Assembly (NCBI GenBank): GCA_000231825.2
Contig: JH720309.1
Coordinates: 499,877-563,876, forward strand
Length of the DNA: 64,000 bases
Direction: 5' to 3'
DNA from: Tetrahymena elliotti 4EA
Taxonomy: Eukaryota > Ciliophora > Oligohymenophorea > Hymenostomatida > Tetrahymenidae
Below are positions 39,169 to 53,342 of this stretch, piece by piece. A program made the position numbers and the translations under genes. A model generated the notes under the pieces. It ran no database searches. It worked only from the letters and a program-made list of their open reading frames with translations, and was not told the DNA's origin. The stretch's first letter is position 1; the number at the start of each line of letters is the position of its first letter.

Positions 39169-40177
39169 TCATTTTCTATTCAAAATAATATGTTTATTTT
39201 CTTTTAAAATGTATTTTTTGTTCACTGTTTTCATTGAAAATAGATTTTCATTTGTAAAGGTTTTGATAGTATTAATAAATAGAAGGTAGGTTTTTCTAAG
39301 TAAGACAAATGAGTGGGAATGTCAATGAAATTGTTTATTTGTAGAAATAAAAATTAATATATAAATAAATTATTCTTTTTAAAGAGAAAAAATAATATAA
39401 ATTGAAATTGTTTTAATGTGGAATTTTAATCTTTTATTTTTACCTATCTATGCTTGTGTGAATGTAGGATTCTGAGACAAAGATACCTGTTGTCTCATAG
39501 ACTATAATATGAATGCTGTTAAATAGGAAGGTAATATTAAATTTTTCCTTTTCACTTTTGAATATTTTGAAGCAAAGCATGTTTGCTAGGTAGATATCAG
39601 TGAACAGGAGATAGTGTATAAGTTAGTCTTTAGGTTTGGGGAGACGAGTGAATGTTTTTAAGTATTTCTTTGCCATTTTTTATTTGATGTAATATTTTGC
39701 TTCTTCTAATTCTTACAGATTTTCAAGAGACAACTCAAATATTTGAGGAAGTTCAAATGAAACAAGGTAATAAAAAATATATCTGCTTAATTACTCATTT
39801 TCTTCAGAAAGTAGAGATTTTTATAGCTTTTCTTACAATGATCTGATTGAAATTTTAATGATAACATTTTAGTCAACTAATTTTTAGATTTCTTTAACAA
39901 AATCAATCTTAAATGGGTTTTTTTGCTTCAAATCAGTAATTTTAGGAACATCTTCTATTTTATCATATTAATCAAATGCACTTTCCTACTTTTACTCTTT
40001 TTATTCTTATTTAATTCTGGCTAGTTTTTCATCTCCCTCTTCATCCATAATAGATATATCCTAAATAATTGGTTTCGAAGATCTTTTTTTCACATATCCT
40101 TTTTCCTTTTAAAAACTAAAAATTTCTTTCAAAAATGGATCTTGGTCAATGAAATCATCTACAATCTTGCTAGTCAT
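39169..40177 (-). CDS. hypothetical soluble protein, 286 aa
   Basis: Two exons, 39444-40177 and 39169-39295, with a 148-nt GTAAAA..TTAG intron that splits an Arg codon and keeps frame to TGA 39169-39171. The N-terminal third is acidic and Lys/Glu-rich (MTSKIVDDFIDQDPFLKEIF). The C-terminal two thirds look globular, with well-spaced hydrophobics and aromatics (YYLVSFELPQIFELSLENL, LIHYLLFTDIYLANMLCF). No signal peptide, TM or known motif is seen. The exon-2 assignment rests on frame and composition. Function unknown. Confidence 0.65.
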
Positions 40178-43100
40178 TTCTTTTGAAAGTGTTTTATTTT
40201 AAAATGTTTGTTTATGAAAATGACAAAGGAGGTTACAATGTTAAGATTTAATTCAAAGAAATGAAATTCAGAGTCTTTTGAATAAGAATTGCTTTGAATT
40301 AAATCTAATTGGTTAATCAAAATATTCTTAATTGACATATATTTATTAAATTATTAATTGAGTGGTTAATCATATATGAAAATCAAATATTCATTCTTTT
40401 TCAATTTAGTAAAAAATAACCTAATAGCATTTTATTCCACATATATTTATTTATAATTTTATTTGATCGCTTTACAAAACACTTATTTTGATATTCCATC
40501 AAAACATTATAAAAATATATTCAAATACATCGAAAAATTGCTTACATCTCATTAAAACAAATAGCTGATCTTTCCATCATTTTATAAATAATCTCTCATT
40601 AAACAAACACAGATAATCTTTACTTGCTCATTTTTACAGCATTCATTCATTCATCCATCCATTCACCTTATTTCTATAATCTTTAAGAGTACCCGAATCC
40701 TTAAATCTATCCTTTTTTAATCTTAAATATTCATAGTATTTTCATGATTTTCTCTTCTATGAATTGTTTGTTATACAAGATTAACATGCATAATATTATT
40801 TCTTTAATTCCAAATATTTCTTTTATTAGATTAGTAACAAATTATGGGAATCCCGCAAATAATGTAAATTTTTTAATCTTTAACAAATAAAAAACCATTC
40901 ATTGATTTATTCTTTTAATTTGTATAATCATATGTTTACTTTTATTAAATTTCTAAATAATCAAAATATTTTCTATTTGATACAAGCCAAAACAAAATAA
41001 GCTATTGATTTATTCTATACTAATTAAAAAATGAAAATTAATGAAAAATAGCAAGGATTTATTTGTGTACATACTTCAATCTATTTGATATGCTTAAGAA
41101 GTTTTATGTAAGAAATAAATTAATAATAACAATTTCTATAGTAAGATTCATAAATTCTATCTCATATAATTCAAGGCTTATTTAAATTACTTTCTAGTAT
41201 TTTGAATCCGTTTTCTCAAGAATATTTTATATGAGGCCCAAGAAGTTTTAATTTTATTCTATAAAAGAAAATACTAAAATAGTAAAAAGTATTCATAAAT
41301 TTATAGTCAGCCTATTCCTAATTTTTATTAATAAAGATTACTCATTGACAAATAATTTCACATACATTTTCAATGAATGAAGGTGTTACCCTTACATTCT
41401 TAAATATCTTGAACTTACTTACTCTTTCAGAAAAAAATTATTTACACAAAATTTTATTATGATCATATTATCAAAAAGCGGACAGTTTAAAATAAGAAGG
41501 ACTCATTCATTAGTTATGAATGTTAAAAAATGTATTGATAAATGTGTAAATTGGGTTCTTATCACAATCATTTTCAGTTATAAAAATATTTAAAAGTGGT
41601 TATTATGGTAATTCAGAATTGAAGCAGTAAACATAATTCAATAGACATTTTATTTGGCCATTTTAAATTTATTCCAGATAATACTTCAAGATTATGAATG
41701 CATTTAAAATAAAATTTAATATGCTAGTAATATCAAAACATAAATTGAAGATAATGATGCTTGAATAGAAAATTATTATAATATTAAATTATTCTTTGTC
41801 ATAATTTAAATAATTCTAATTTTATTCATCCAATTCTCACTCTTCTACTTGAATATAAAATAAAATTTTAATGTTTTAAACGCATAAATTATTAACTTTA
41901 GAGCATTTACTCTTTTTTCTCAACGCATTTGCTTGTTTATCAAAATCATCAAGTCTCTCTCACTAAAGTGAAAAACAACAAAAAAACACTAAAATAGCAT
42001 ATGAAGGATTTTCAAAAAATAAGATGGAGTATGAATTTTGGAGAAAAGTTGTTGCTAGATTTGAAATAATTAGAAATAATAAAGTGGAATTGGAAAAATT
42101 TAGATTGTTATGTTTCGTTGACTAGAACAGAAGAAGTATTTGGATTTAAGGTTAAAATAATGTGATGGGTAAATTAATAATTTAAGTACATGTTTAAATT
42201 AATAAATAAGCAGAGAGAATAGTGTAATTATGTATTTAAGGTTGTAAATACTGATTTTTTTCAATTAGTTTATCTTCATTTACAATTATTGAATATTTGC
42301 AATAAATAAACTTGAAAATTTAAGTGTTTCACCAAAAAATTCCTGTAAAAATTCTTCTTTTAATTTTAGTGTGTTGTTAAAAAAGTTCAAAAGATATTCT
42401 TTGAAATACTATTTTGAAATCATAAATAGGAGTCATTTTGTTAATGAACTAAAATGTTTTAAGATTTTTTATTTATTGATAGTATATTTTTCATCTAATT
42501 CCAACGAAAGTTAATAGTTTATTTATAGAATAATTGTCTATATTATTATGAGATTTAAATTTTTATTTAGGTAATATTGAATGTTGAATTTCTGTTTTTG
42601 ATTACTTGCAATGATTACTAGGAATCAATGCGTAAAAATGTGAATTTGGTTTTTTAATACAAAAACTAGTTTGTAAATTTTATGAAGAAGATAGCAAACT
42701 AAAGGGTGTAAATAAATAATTGATTATGATTTTAATAATTTGAAAGAAAAGCTAGCTAACTAAATCTAATTTAATAATCAGACTGGTTATATTTTGATAT
42801 AATTGTTTTTCAACCTTTCAATGATTACCACGAAAAATTAAATGATAATTGAATTGGAAAGATGACAACAGAGTAAAACAAGTACTTTTTTTTAAGCATA
42901 TGAACTTAAATATTAATTTTCTATTTCAAATTTAAAATAAAAAATAGATAAAAAATATGTTCGAGATGATTTGCATAAAAAAGCTAGCTAATTTGAGCTA
43001 GGGGTATGCTAATAAATTATTAGTTCATTTGCATTATTATCGTATTTTTCAATTTATGCTAATATATATTAAATTTCATCAAATAAACTAATTAATTTTG

Positions 43101-44206
43101 CAGTTTACATTCATTCATACATGAATTTAGCAGCTTTCTAAACAACTTTTATCATAAATAAATTTATTCATTTAAACAAATTCTGCCAAAAAGAGCAATA
43201 TTTCTGCTAAATCAAATGTAGATATTTTAAAGCGTTTCTTTCTCCCCTCTGGATTGCATTGAAGTTTTCTTCAAAATAAATATAAATAATTTATAGACTT
43301 TATGTTTATTGCCAATATGAAATTAAAGCTTTTTCCATTCAAATTAAAAAAAATATATTGTAATGTATAATAAAAGGACCAAATATGAAATCAGCCAGCC
43401 CATATTTACTAATTCCTAAAGGATTTTTCTAAAAAGCTTTGTAATTTGTAAGATAATGAGTTCAGTAAATTTATAAAATACTAAATAAAATATAAAAGCC
43501 AACATGATTGGTTTTTATCAAGAAAGGAATCAATTCAATTATTTGCAAAAATTTCCTTTTGAATAAAGGTTATTTTTACTAAAGTAAGGTTTATTAATAG
43601 ATACACCAATTTATTTAAGAATCTAATTATTTGCTTTACAGTTAATTGATCTAGGAGCCAAAAAGAGCAAGCTTACTTCGAAAAAAAATAGTATTTATTA
43701 TTATAAAGGTTCTAAGTTTTCAAACTACTTTCAATGTTGGTTAGTAAATTAATCAATAAAGAATAAATTATCATATGATTGGATTATAAGTAATGCCCCA
43801 AAGCCAACAAAATACAGCATTCAAAAATCAATAAAAAAATTTATTGTTTTTTATAATTTCGCCAACCAAACAAAAGATGTAAAAGACGATCATCGTAGAT
43901 TCTTATTAGCGAATTTACTTGACTACTGACCGACTGACTCAATGCAAATATATGTGAATAAATAAATATATCTATCTATTTATTTACTTACAAATGAATG
44001 AATCATTCTAACTAACCCACTCACTTGCTCACATTATTATTTATCTATCCTTTAATTTACTTTTACAAATCTCTTTAAATTAGCTATCAAATATCCATAT
44101 AAAAATTAAAATATCAACTAATTCAATAAATAATTATCAAAAAAAAAACTACATACCAACCAAACAAACAAAATAATAAATAAAAATCAAACAAACAAAC
44201 AAAATT
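40178..44206. other. long intergenic stretch
   Basis: 4 kb of AT-rich DNA without a supported gene. It includes an ATTC/ATCC microsatellite near 40640-40665 and a CA/AAAC-rich leader (44140-44206) before the next gene. Confidence 0.45.
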
Positions 44207-44674
44207 ATGCTCATGAAAGTTATGTTGGCTAACAGCTATTCCCATTCTTTGATTGAAAAATTACGTGCCCAAATTATCAGCTTATCTCAACATTACTCAA
44301 GCCTGTATGACAGGATCATTGAGTCAAGACAAGAACTGAACCAATACCAATCGTCTCTTTCCTAGTTTGACGAGTCTCCTAATTGCAAAAGTAAATCGGC
44401 CTCTTCAATGTCAAGCTCTCTTGAGTCCTTTTCTTACCAAGATGATGCCTTGCAATTGAAGCATTTATGCGATAACTTCAGCAGATGTAGAAAACATGAA
44501 GTTTGCTAAAACTTCCATATTATTGTTAGGGATTACAGATCAATAGAAGAGCAGTTCAACCGTGTCTTTGAAGCATATGAAAATATTCAAGACAAATCTT
44601 AAATTTGTGTTATACAGGTTCTCATTGAAAAGTTATATGAACAAAAACTTTAATTAGAAGAGTACTTTAGCTGA
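44207..44674 (+). CDS. small hypothetical protein, 155 aa
   Basis: Single exon from ATG 44207 (preceded by a CAAACAAACAAAATT leader) to TGA 44672-44674. Codon use is GC-richer than in most of the window (CTC, TCC, GCC, CGT), with few Gln stop-reassigned codons, pointing to good expression. The protein is helical: an N-terminal helix (HSLIEKLRAQIISLSQHYSS), a Ser-rich linker with one Cys (SPNCKSKSASSMSSS), then a helical C-terminal domain with three more cysteines (LCDNFSRCRKHEVCQNFH). Downstream ATGs at codons 3 and 6 are alternative starts. No family is recognised. The spacing of Cys/His residues (C-x6-C-x3-H-x2-C) could bind metal, but this is speculative. Confidence 0.75.
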
Positions 44675-46601
44675 ATCAAATTAATTAATAAATTGTACAA
44701 ACAGAAAGACTTTTGATTGCTAGTTCTCTTACCAAATATTTACTTAATCACGTCATAATAAATAAATAAATAATTCATAATTCATCTCAATAAACAAAAA
44801 TAAATTACTAAACAAATCAAATTAATATTTAAATTTTCCATCCTCATAAACAAACAAATAAATAATAATCAAACAATAGAATCATCTTACAATTCAAATT
44901 AATAATAAACTAACCAATATAAATTAAATATTTCCCTCATTCAGAGCTACAACCAGCCACTGTAAAAAACTATCTTACTAATCAACTGCAGAAATAACTG
45001 AAAAGTGAATGAAATTTAATTATATCTACTCCACTGCTTTTAAAGCAACATTTACTAAAACTACCCCAAAAATAGAATTTATCTTCGATATTTAAAAACT
45101 CATTGATAGAATTCTATGATAATTTTTTCCAAATGATGCCATTTACATCAAATAAAATTAAAAGAAGAAGATTTTGATTGCAAAAGATGGCCTCACAGAT
45201 TTTTTAAAAATCTTACTAATAAACCAATTACTAAAACAAAATTATAACAAAAATGAAATATAAATACTTATTTTAATATTAAAAACCTTTTATTCTATTA
45301 TTTATTTATTTGAAAATAAGGTATTTCTTATTTTCAATGTATGAAACTAACTATATATGCTCTGTATAATATTAAATCTAAAACTCCACCAATAACACCA
45401 TACAAATCTCATTTAAACAGATATAATTTATTTGTTACCATTTCTCTGAAATTAAATTTAAAGAAAAAAAGAAAATTTTGATTTTTTGAGATTTCTTCAA
45501 AGATTATTGAAATAGCTATTAAAATCAGCAAAAATAAAAGAAAATGAATAAAAATATTATGAAAAGAGAAATAATTAATAATTGATTTTTAGTAAAAAAT
45601 ATTTTGTTTGCTATTTTATGAATTTAGGATGGGATTTTTCATGCTTTCTACTTACGAAATTATCTTAAATATGTAATTTACATATTTTGCATCAAACTAA
45701 TAAAAAAAATCAATACATCAAATTTGATTTAAATATTCAGTCTAAATAAATAGCTTTTTATAATTTTTTTCGCTTTGATTGATTCATTCAACATTTAAAA
45801 CAAAAATTTCTAATTGTTCTATTCTTTTTGACTATCTATTTTTAGGAGATTTGCTAAACTGAAAATATTACTAATTTAATTAAATTAACTTCTTCTATTA
45901 TATAGTTCTTACAGTCAAATTTTTTGATTTAGTAAATTTTTTATTCAAGAATCTATTTTAAATTTTCAAATTCTACTGTTAAAACTGGTTTCAATCTTCA
46001 TAATTAATTTGAAAAATAAAAAAAATCAGTAAATTAAATTTACTCATTGCTTTTTTTCAATATGCGTTTATTAAAAAGCTTTAGAAATAATGTAAACTGA
46101 TTTCATTTAATTTAAAAAAATTCATCTACAAAATAGATTTGTAATTTCAAAAAACAATAATTTCAAATGATATTAAATCAGACAGAAACAATATATTATT
46201 AATAATCTAATAAATATTTAGATTTTTACTGTATTAATTTTGAATATATTAAATAATAAAATAACCTTAATCAAACAAAGACAAAGAAGATTTTATTTAT
46301 TATTAAATTTGGTTGGATTTTATTTGTTCATTTCAAAACAATTAAAAAAATTTTTTTGATGGCTCATTTCTAACGAAGCTGATTTCTTCTTTCAATCAAA
46401 TTTTAGCAAGTAAAATTTAAAGAAAATCAAGTTATAAAAGGAAATAAGGAGAATATTTTATTTCATTATTTATCAGTTAATAATAATCTATTTTCCACAA
46501 ACAATTAAGAAAAAATATACAATTTTTACTAGCTATTTAATATTTGTAAGGAGAATTATTTCATCAATACTACTTTTTCATTATTATTATTTCTTAATTT
46601 T
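44675..46601. other. intergenic, nothing seen
   Basis: AT-rich sequence with no supported gene or RNA. The proximal 250 bases look like 3' UTR of the preceding gene (many AAATAAATAAA words). Confidence 0.45.
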
Positions 46602-49600
46602 TCAATCTTTGTTCTTTGTTTTTTCTTTATTATTACTAATATTCTTAAAATCATACTGATATTACAACTTGTTACTTAGAAAGTATGATCCTACAATCCC
46701 CACCAGTAACAAATGGATTGTTTCGTCATAATCAAAATACTTTAACAGTATAAATTAAATTAATGGTAAAACCACTAGAGCCAAAAAGAAAGAAGTGCTC
46801 TTTACTGGAAATAATTCTGCTCCTAGTTTCATTCCAAATATTTTTACCAAACCAGGCCCAATAATTGTATAAAGACCTCTCTCGCTAGCACTCAAAATCT
46901 AAAAAAATCTAGTTTTAATTGCAAAAAATTTAAAACTTAATGATAACTCAATTGCTTTAATCAAAATATACTGCTTTCTCTCATATTTAAAATTATTTTT
47001 TAATCCCAAAATAACTTTTACTGAAATTTAAATAACAGTTTTTGGATTTTAAATTTAAAAAAAAAATTGAAGAAAATAAATGAGGAAGTGTGGTTGATGA
47101 TTTTTATTATTCTTGAAAAGAGGATTTTGGACTTAATTTAATATTTAGATATTAAATGATTATTATTGGAAAAAGACTTTAATTTAAGATTTCATGAATA
47201 TAAAAAAGCTAGAAAGTGCGGATGAAAAAATATGTAAAAAGAATTAGATCAGATGTAAATACTTTCTGTATTCTTCGAGATAAAAAAAATTTAAATAAAT
47301 AATTTGATTTTTACATGTAAAAGCCTAATTTACTGTCAGAAAATATTGGGAAAAGGAAACCAGCAGTTAAAATGACAAGAATTAATCTGAGATAGACAAT
47401 TTTGAAGTTGTACTTATCAACCAAATATCCCCATCCAATATTAGAAACACTACTAATAAGAGTACTAAAAGTAATAATGTAAGTAAGAAAATGGTCATCG
47501 TTAATCTTGGTTAGTCCATATGTCTTGAAATTAATTGAAATAAATAGTGAAAAGCAGCTCAAAAGGAAAGTAGAAACATAAATAATCTTAAAAGGTTTTG
47601 ATTTAATTGCATCCATTAAGGTCATATCAGAATGATTTGTACAGTTATTTTCTTATTGTATATTAGATTCTTATTATTAATTAGATGTAAGCTATAAATC
47701 TTCATTTTCTTTTACTTCACTTTGTTACTGCTTTTCTTAATTACCTGTATCTTCTTATTAATCTAATTCTTTATTTTTTAGATTAGGTGAAATGGTTTAC
47801 AGGGGTCTTTCTTAAATTTAGCTTGCAGATTATATTTATTTGTCTTGTTGTGGAGACACATAAGTTTGTATATTCTTTGATTAAGGTATTACTTTAAGAG
47901 AAGATACTTTTTAATTGCTCAATGATTTCTCATTAGAGTTATTAGAAAATTGAGAATCTAAAACTTAAGCATGCCATTCCAAGAGGTACTATTAAGAAAA
48001 TGATTTCTTCTTTTGTTTATTAGATGGAGTAGAACTTATTCTATCAGAAACATATTTTTATATATTATTTTAATTTAGATTTAATTAATGACTATTTTAT
48101 TATTCTAATATCATTTCACCTTATTAAAATTAATTATATTTTTATTCTTCCACTTAAACAACTACATTTTTCTCATAAACACTTCCAAGTAAGTTCATCT
48201 CTAAATCTTTTTCTACTTCTTCTTCATTGTTCTCATTTAATAAGGATTCACTTTCTTTATTATTTGAAATTAAAAAAGCTCCAGGAATGCAGAATATCAT
48301 TTAAACAAAGCCAACCCAAAATACCATAGATGGAACATTCTAATTTACAATCTCCTCAAATAAATAATATGTCTGTTTGGTTTATTATCATTAAAAACAA
48401 TTTAAAATATTTTCAAAGAAATTTTATTCCTTTTTATGATTTTTTATGAAAGCTAACTCTTTTTATTTTTTCTAAATTTTGATTGTTGTATCAACTTTTT
48501 AGATTTAGATTTGAAGCAAAAATATTCAATTAATTAAAAGACAATAGATTTCTTTCTTCTTTTGATATCTAAAATAAAAATCATTTTTATTTCAAAAGTA
48601 AATCCTTTTCTTATGTTTTTAGAAAATATGAACTATTAAATATAAAATCTATTGTAAAATTGGCTAACTACATAAATTTTATGCTAATTATCTATCCAAT
48701 ATATTTAATTTATTTTTACAATTAAGTCTAGCAAAAAATTTTTAATTTTATTTAATGGCTATTTTTTTAAAGTTATTTTTATTTTATTGTAAGTAATCAG
48801 TAAAGTGAAATATCCTAATTTAATCTATTTTAAAATAAAACTTCCTAGTTATTAATTACTGGACTTACTTGTAAAGAAAATAACTAATTATTATTTTAGA
48901 ATTAATTGATTTTTATGATTCATGCTTATTTTATGATCATTTTTTTATTAGAAAATGGGATTTTTGCTTATTATTTAAGTGGATTAAAATTAATTTGAAT
49001 TTAAAAAGTAATTAAAAATAACAAAAATACTATTAGGTATGTTTTTGATATTAATGCTTCAATTAATTGAAAGGCTTATGCAAATTAATTTTTTTATGTT
49101 AACATGTTAATGATATTTTGGATAATATGTTTATTTATTGAATTAAACCTTCTATTGACATTTCATAATGGCTTTTTTGGATTTTTTTCAGTAACTTCTC
49201 ATGAATTTTCAAAGTTTAAATAATTTTTTATATTTAAATAGAAATAATTTTTTGATTTAGATTAAATAGCGTTTTGAATTGATGATAAATTAGAATTAAT
49301 TAAATATGAAAAATGATTGTGTTGGCTTCATCTATCAAAGTAGATACTAAATTTGTTTAAAATGAGGAATAACTTGTTTTATTATAATTAATTTTACTTA
49401 TTGCCCTTCTATGTATTCAATTGTTGCAGGTAGATTTTATGGGTTAACTATATAAGTAGCAAAAAGACTGTAAAAAAAAGTAGCTAATCCAAAACTTGCT
49501 AAAGCAACTCCAGTAGTGTTACCTGTTTTTGTAGGGAAATGGCTCCATAAACAGTAAAGAATGGGCATCACTGTAGATCCAAAGCAAATACTGGCTATAA

Positions 49601-50073
49601 ATGTATTAAACAATGCAAAAGTATAAAAATTATCTTGAGTTGATCCCAACATAATACTGATTGGATTGATTATCATTGCAGTTCGAATAATCTTCTCAAA
49701 ACCATACATCTAGGCTATTCTCACTGAAAATATTGCTATTACACTCATAGGGATGGCTGCAAAAGTAATTAAAAAAACAAATTCGCTCATTCTTAAATTG
49801 TCATCATTCTAATATTTAATTAAATGTATATCTTAGCTTATTTTAGTTCAATATGCTCAAATTTTTATTATTGAAATCCAAAGATGATGCAGAAAAAGAT
49901 GCTAATTATACTTATTTGTAGAAGGAGAAAAAATATATATTGATAATCCCCCATATTCCTATTGCTCCTGTTCCAAACTTTACTAAAACTACTCCTAAAA
50001 ATGTGTTTCTTGCTTCTTTACTTGCTTTATAATATCCTAAATGATCAAGATATTCTTTTGCCTTTCTTATCAT
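46602..50073 (-). CDS. major facilitator superfamily transporter, ~639 aa
   Basis: Four exons: 49912-50073, 49398-49808, 47315-48354 and 46602-46908. The introns are 103, 1043 and 406 nt. Exon 1 carries TM1 (LVKFGTGAIGIWGIINIYFF). Exon 2 carries about TM2-5, including ITFAAIPMSVIAIFSVRIAQ and CFGSTVMPILYCLW. Exon 3 starts with TM6, then a Gln/Asn/Ser-rich cytoplasmic loop of about 230 residues, then TM7-9 (including LISSVSNIGWGYLVDKYNFK, an MFS loop motif). Exon 4 completes TM10-12 (ASERGLYTIIGPGLVKIFGM). The arrangement and the ERGLYTII..KIFG motif resemble the oxalate/formate antiporter-like MFS group common in ciliates. The enlarged central loop is unusual. Substrate unknown. The acceptor for exon 4 was chosen at AACTAG because it gives an uninterrupted TM10 of normal length. 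Confidence 0.85.
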
Positions 50074-51822
50074 CTCACTTTATGTATTAATTACTTTATT
50101 TTATTTAGCGGATAAATATTATTTTTTTCTACTTATTCTAAAAATTTCATCATTTATTTCCTTATCATTTCCTATCTATCTATCAAACAAATAAAATAAA
50201 AAAGTAAGAAAATAAATTTATAAATTAAACTTAATACCCTAGTACTATGTTTAAAATTCTTTAATTACAGTGATAAACTTATATTCCCTATTATTCAACA
50301 CTATTTTTTGTTATCTACAAATTAATCGTTTTGCTTGCAAAATTGATTTTAGTAGTTTTTAATATTTAGATACACCCAGAAAAAATGTCGCATTTTTTTA
50401 ATTGTAAAAGTTTTTAAAATATAAAATAAAATTTTAATAACTATTTAAGTAGACATCCTAAGAAGCCTCTTATATTAAACTTTAAGATATGGACTATCTA
50501 AATATGATACTTTGCTTACTTTGATAAATAGTATGAGTAGATCAATTTTGAAAACAAAAAATTTTTTTAATAAAAAATTTGAAAATTTAGTATCAACTTC
50601 TTAATTGAGTTATCTCCTCTATTTAAAAAACGCCCCCTCTATTATAATAAACAATAAATCACATCTGTTATTTGTTTCCAACTAGCTGATTTTACCTATA
50701 TTTTGAAAACTCTATATGAAAAATGTAGGTTTTAATATTGTATAAAAATATCTTTAAGTTAAAGAATTAATTTTAAAAAAATAATAAATTTTTTTGGAAT
50801 TAATATTATTTACAAAAAATAAAAGTTAGAAAGATTGAGTGCCATTTTGAATTTACAAATTTGTACAAAGTTCAAAATTGTGCAAATTAAGAATAATTCT
50901 TTATTCTGAATATTTAGATTGTTGGTCGCAAAAGGTGGTATGGGTGCTTCAGAATTAGGTTAGAAAAATGATCTAATCTCTAAACTTTGAGTCTTGATAT
51001 TGGGTAAAAGCTGTGTTTCTAAATATATTAGACATTTTAATTGAAATACTTTATAAGTAAGTAAGTAATTGACTTACTAATTTAGGTTTGTCTACTTTGT
51101 ATTTGGCTTACTCATTGATTTTTTACTTATTATTTTGAAATTTAATTCCTAATTTTATCTTTTTTCATTCTTGAAATATTTCTTATTTATTTTAAAAATT
51201 TTTAAAGGAAAAATCGTATTGATTAAATAGGTGATAACAAATAGGATCTGGTAATATTTTCCTCTAAAGTTTGGCTATTTACATTAGTTTTAAAGATTTT
51301 AATTTATGAGCAACCAACTAATTAACTGACTGACTAATTTCCGTTAGTTTTCTTGATCTTACTTCCTCTTTTTATATATTTTTATCATTTAATCATCCTT
51401 AAATTCTTAAATTTAAATTTTTATAATATTTTAAAAGTAGGAATAATATTGACCAAAGAGGTCCACAAGGGTTAGGATTTGGCTTAGCAAGATGTTATAA
51501 TCCTAGATTTTGACTCTCAACCTACTTTAGGGCAAGATTTTTTGAAGAAAAAACTTGTAAATTTGATAGAAAAACTTTAAAACATGTTTATTTTAGCTGC
51601 TTCTTTAAATTTATAAATATTTAAGAAAAAAAGGGAAATTATTTTATCAGAAATATGTGAAATATACATTTATTAATTTCTTAGAATCAGACTAAAATTT
51701 ATTAATTATTCGATAACATAATATAAAGTGAAAAATACAAATACTCTCATTAATTAATGATTAATATTTATGTAAATTGGTAATTTTATTCAAATTATCA
51801 TTTCTTTGAAGAGTAAATAATA
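50074..51822. other. intergenic with GC-richer patches
   Basis: No coding frame is supported. Three GC-richer islands stand out (about 50925-51020, 51215-51285 and 51450-51545). The last two share degenerate similarity (see findings). Confidence 0.45.
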
Positions 51823-53342
51823 TCAAACTTTTTATTCACCTTATTTATTTTATTATGGCTACTTTCTTTTTTTGCAACCAGATATCATTACAATCATTTT
51901 TCTTTAGAAGCTCGATACACATGAATAATAAGAAGATCCTTAAAAAGATTTGATTGTTTTATTTTGGAAAGATAGTTTGGAGTCTGTAGATTCCATAGAA
52001 ACACTGTCTCCAAAGCATTAAATGGAAGATTTTTTATTTATGGTGATAAGGAACATGTTAGCATCTCCCTCTAATCTTTGAATATTAAAAATATAACTTT
52101 AATTAATTCATAAAAACAAAATAATTTACTTCTTTAAGGATTTCTTTTTTTTATCTATGCTTATGATGTTTTCTCCAGCATACTAGCCTTAAATTGTTGC
52201 ATTATAACTCATCTTAGACTCATTGTTAGGTGTTAAGGCCGCATCTCCAATGCAAATTATATTTTAATGGTTTTTTAATCTATAGTACTCATCAACTACT
52301 ATCAATCCTTGAGCATTCACATCTTTTTTTTATTTTTTTAAAATTAAATTTCTTCAATTAAAATTTGTGAATTTTTTTTTTTAAATATTTAAAAAAGAAA
52401 AGAGATGGCTACACTATTAAAATTCTTCTGTCATAAAGCTAGGAGTATAAATATTTCCTCTACAATCAAATATTTGGTCGAATTCTATTTAGTGATAAAA
52501 ATTTAATCTAAAAAGTTAATTAATGTATAAAAATTTACCTGTTACTGGTAATTGAATAACATCTTTGTTATTCACAATATTAACACCTTGTTTTCTGAGT
52601 ATTTCATCAGCTTATGTTCTTGCTTTTTAAGGGTATTATGAGAGTAATTCTGGCGATCTATTCCATAAATGAACTTAAAGATTTTTGAATTTTTCTGATA
52701 TTATTCCAGCCATTTCTATACCAACAGGTCCTCTTTTAAAAAATATTAATGAGAATAAATAATTACTAGAAATTATTTTACCCTCCAATTATTAAAACTT
52801 TTTTAAATCTTTAAAGGTTTTCGATTTATTATTTAACTTGCTCTCTTCTCTATTCGATGGTAACTATTTCTTTTTCAGGCTTGATAGAAGAAGCATAAGA
52901 AGAGCCAGTAGAAATTATACAATAATTAAAAGAAATATCTAGTGTCTGTTAATCATTTAATTGAATCTAAGCCTTATCAGAGAATAGCTAAAGTAATGTT
53001 CCTTAAATAAATTAGCATTTGTGAGTTTTAGCGAAATCTGATAAAGAAATGGTCATTCCATCTATATTTTTTGGATCAAGGAATGCTAAAGGATAGTTTG
53101 GTGTATACTTTATTACAAAAATACATTTTTAATTCAATAAAATATTTTTTTGATAAAAAATTACCTCAAAAAATGATTTTCTATCAACCAAAATCACATT
53201 AAAGTTATTACCTAAATATTAAATAGCAGTTAGACCTCCAAAGCTGCCTCCAACCTATAAAATAGAAAAGTTAATACTTTTAAATAATAAAAAAACTTAC
53301 AATAAGGACAGTCTTTTTAGGAACCACAGAAGATTTGAACAT
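51823..53342 (-). CDS. FSP1/AIFM2-like FAD-dependent oxidoreductase, 389 aa
   Basis: Seven exons: 53301-53342, 53165-53254, 52782-53107, 52539-52732, 52413-52484, 52130-52322 and 51823-52075. All six introns are 46-90 nt GT..AG introns and every phase closes. Two Rossmann folds are visible: the FAD site VLIVGGSFGGLTAIQYL (about 12-28) and the NAD(P)H site VLIIGGGPVGIEMAG (about 147-161). The second FAD contact is IICIGDAALTPN (about 263-274). This order and the 390-residue length fit the AIFM2/FSP1 and type II NADH dehydrogenase-like pyridine nucleotide-disulfide oxidoreductase group, which reduces quinones with NAD(P)H at membranes. There is no redox CxxxxC pair, which excludes glutathione or thioredoxin reductase. 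There is no N-terminal presequence, and position 2 is Phe rather than the myristoylated Gly of animal FSP1. Confidence 0.9.
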
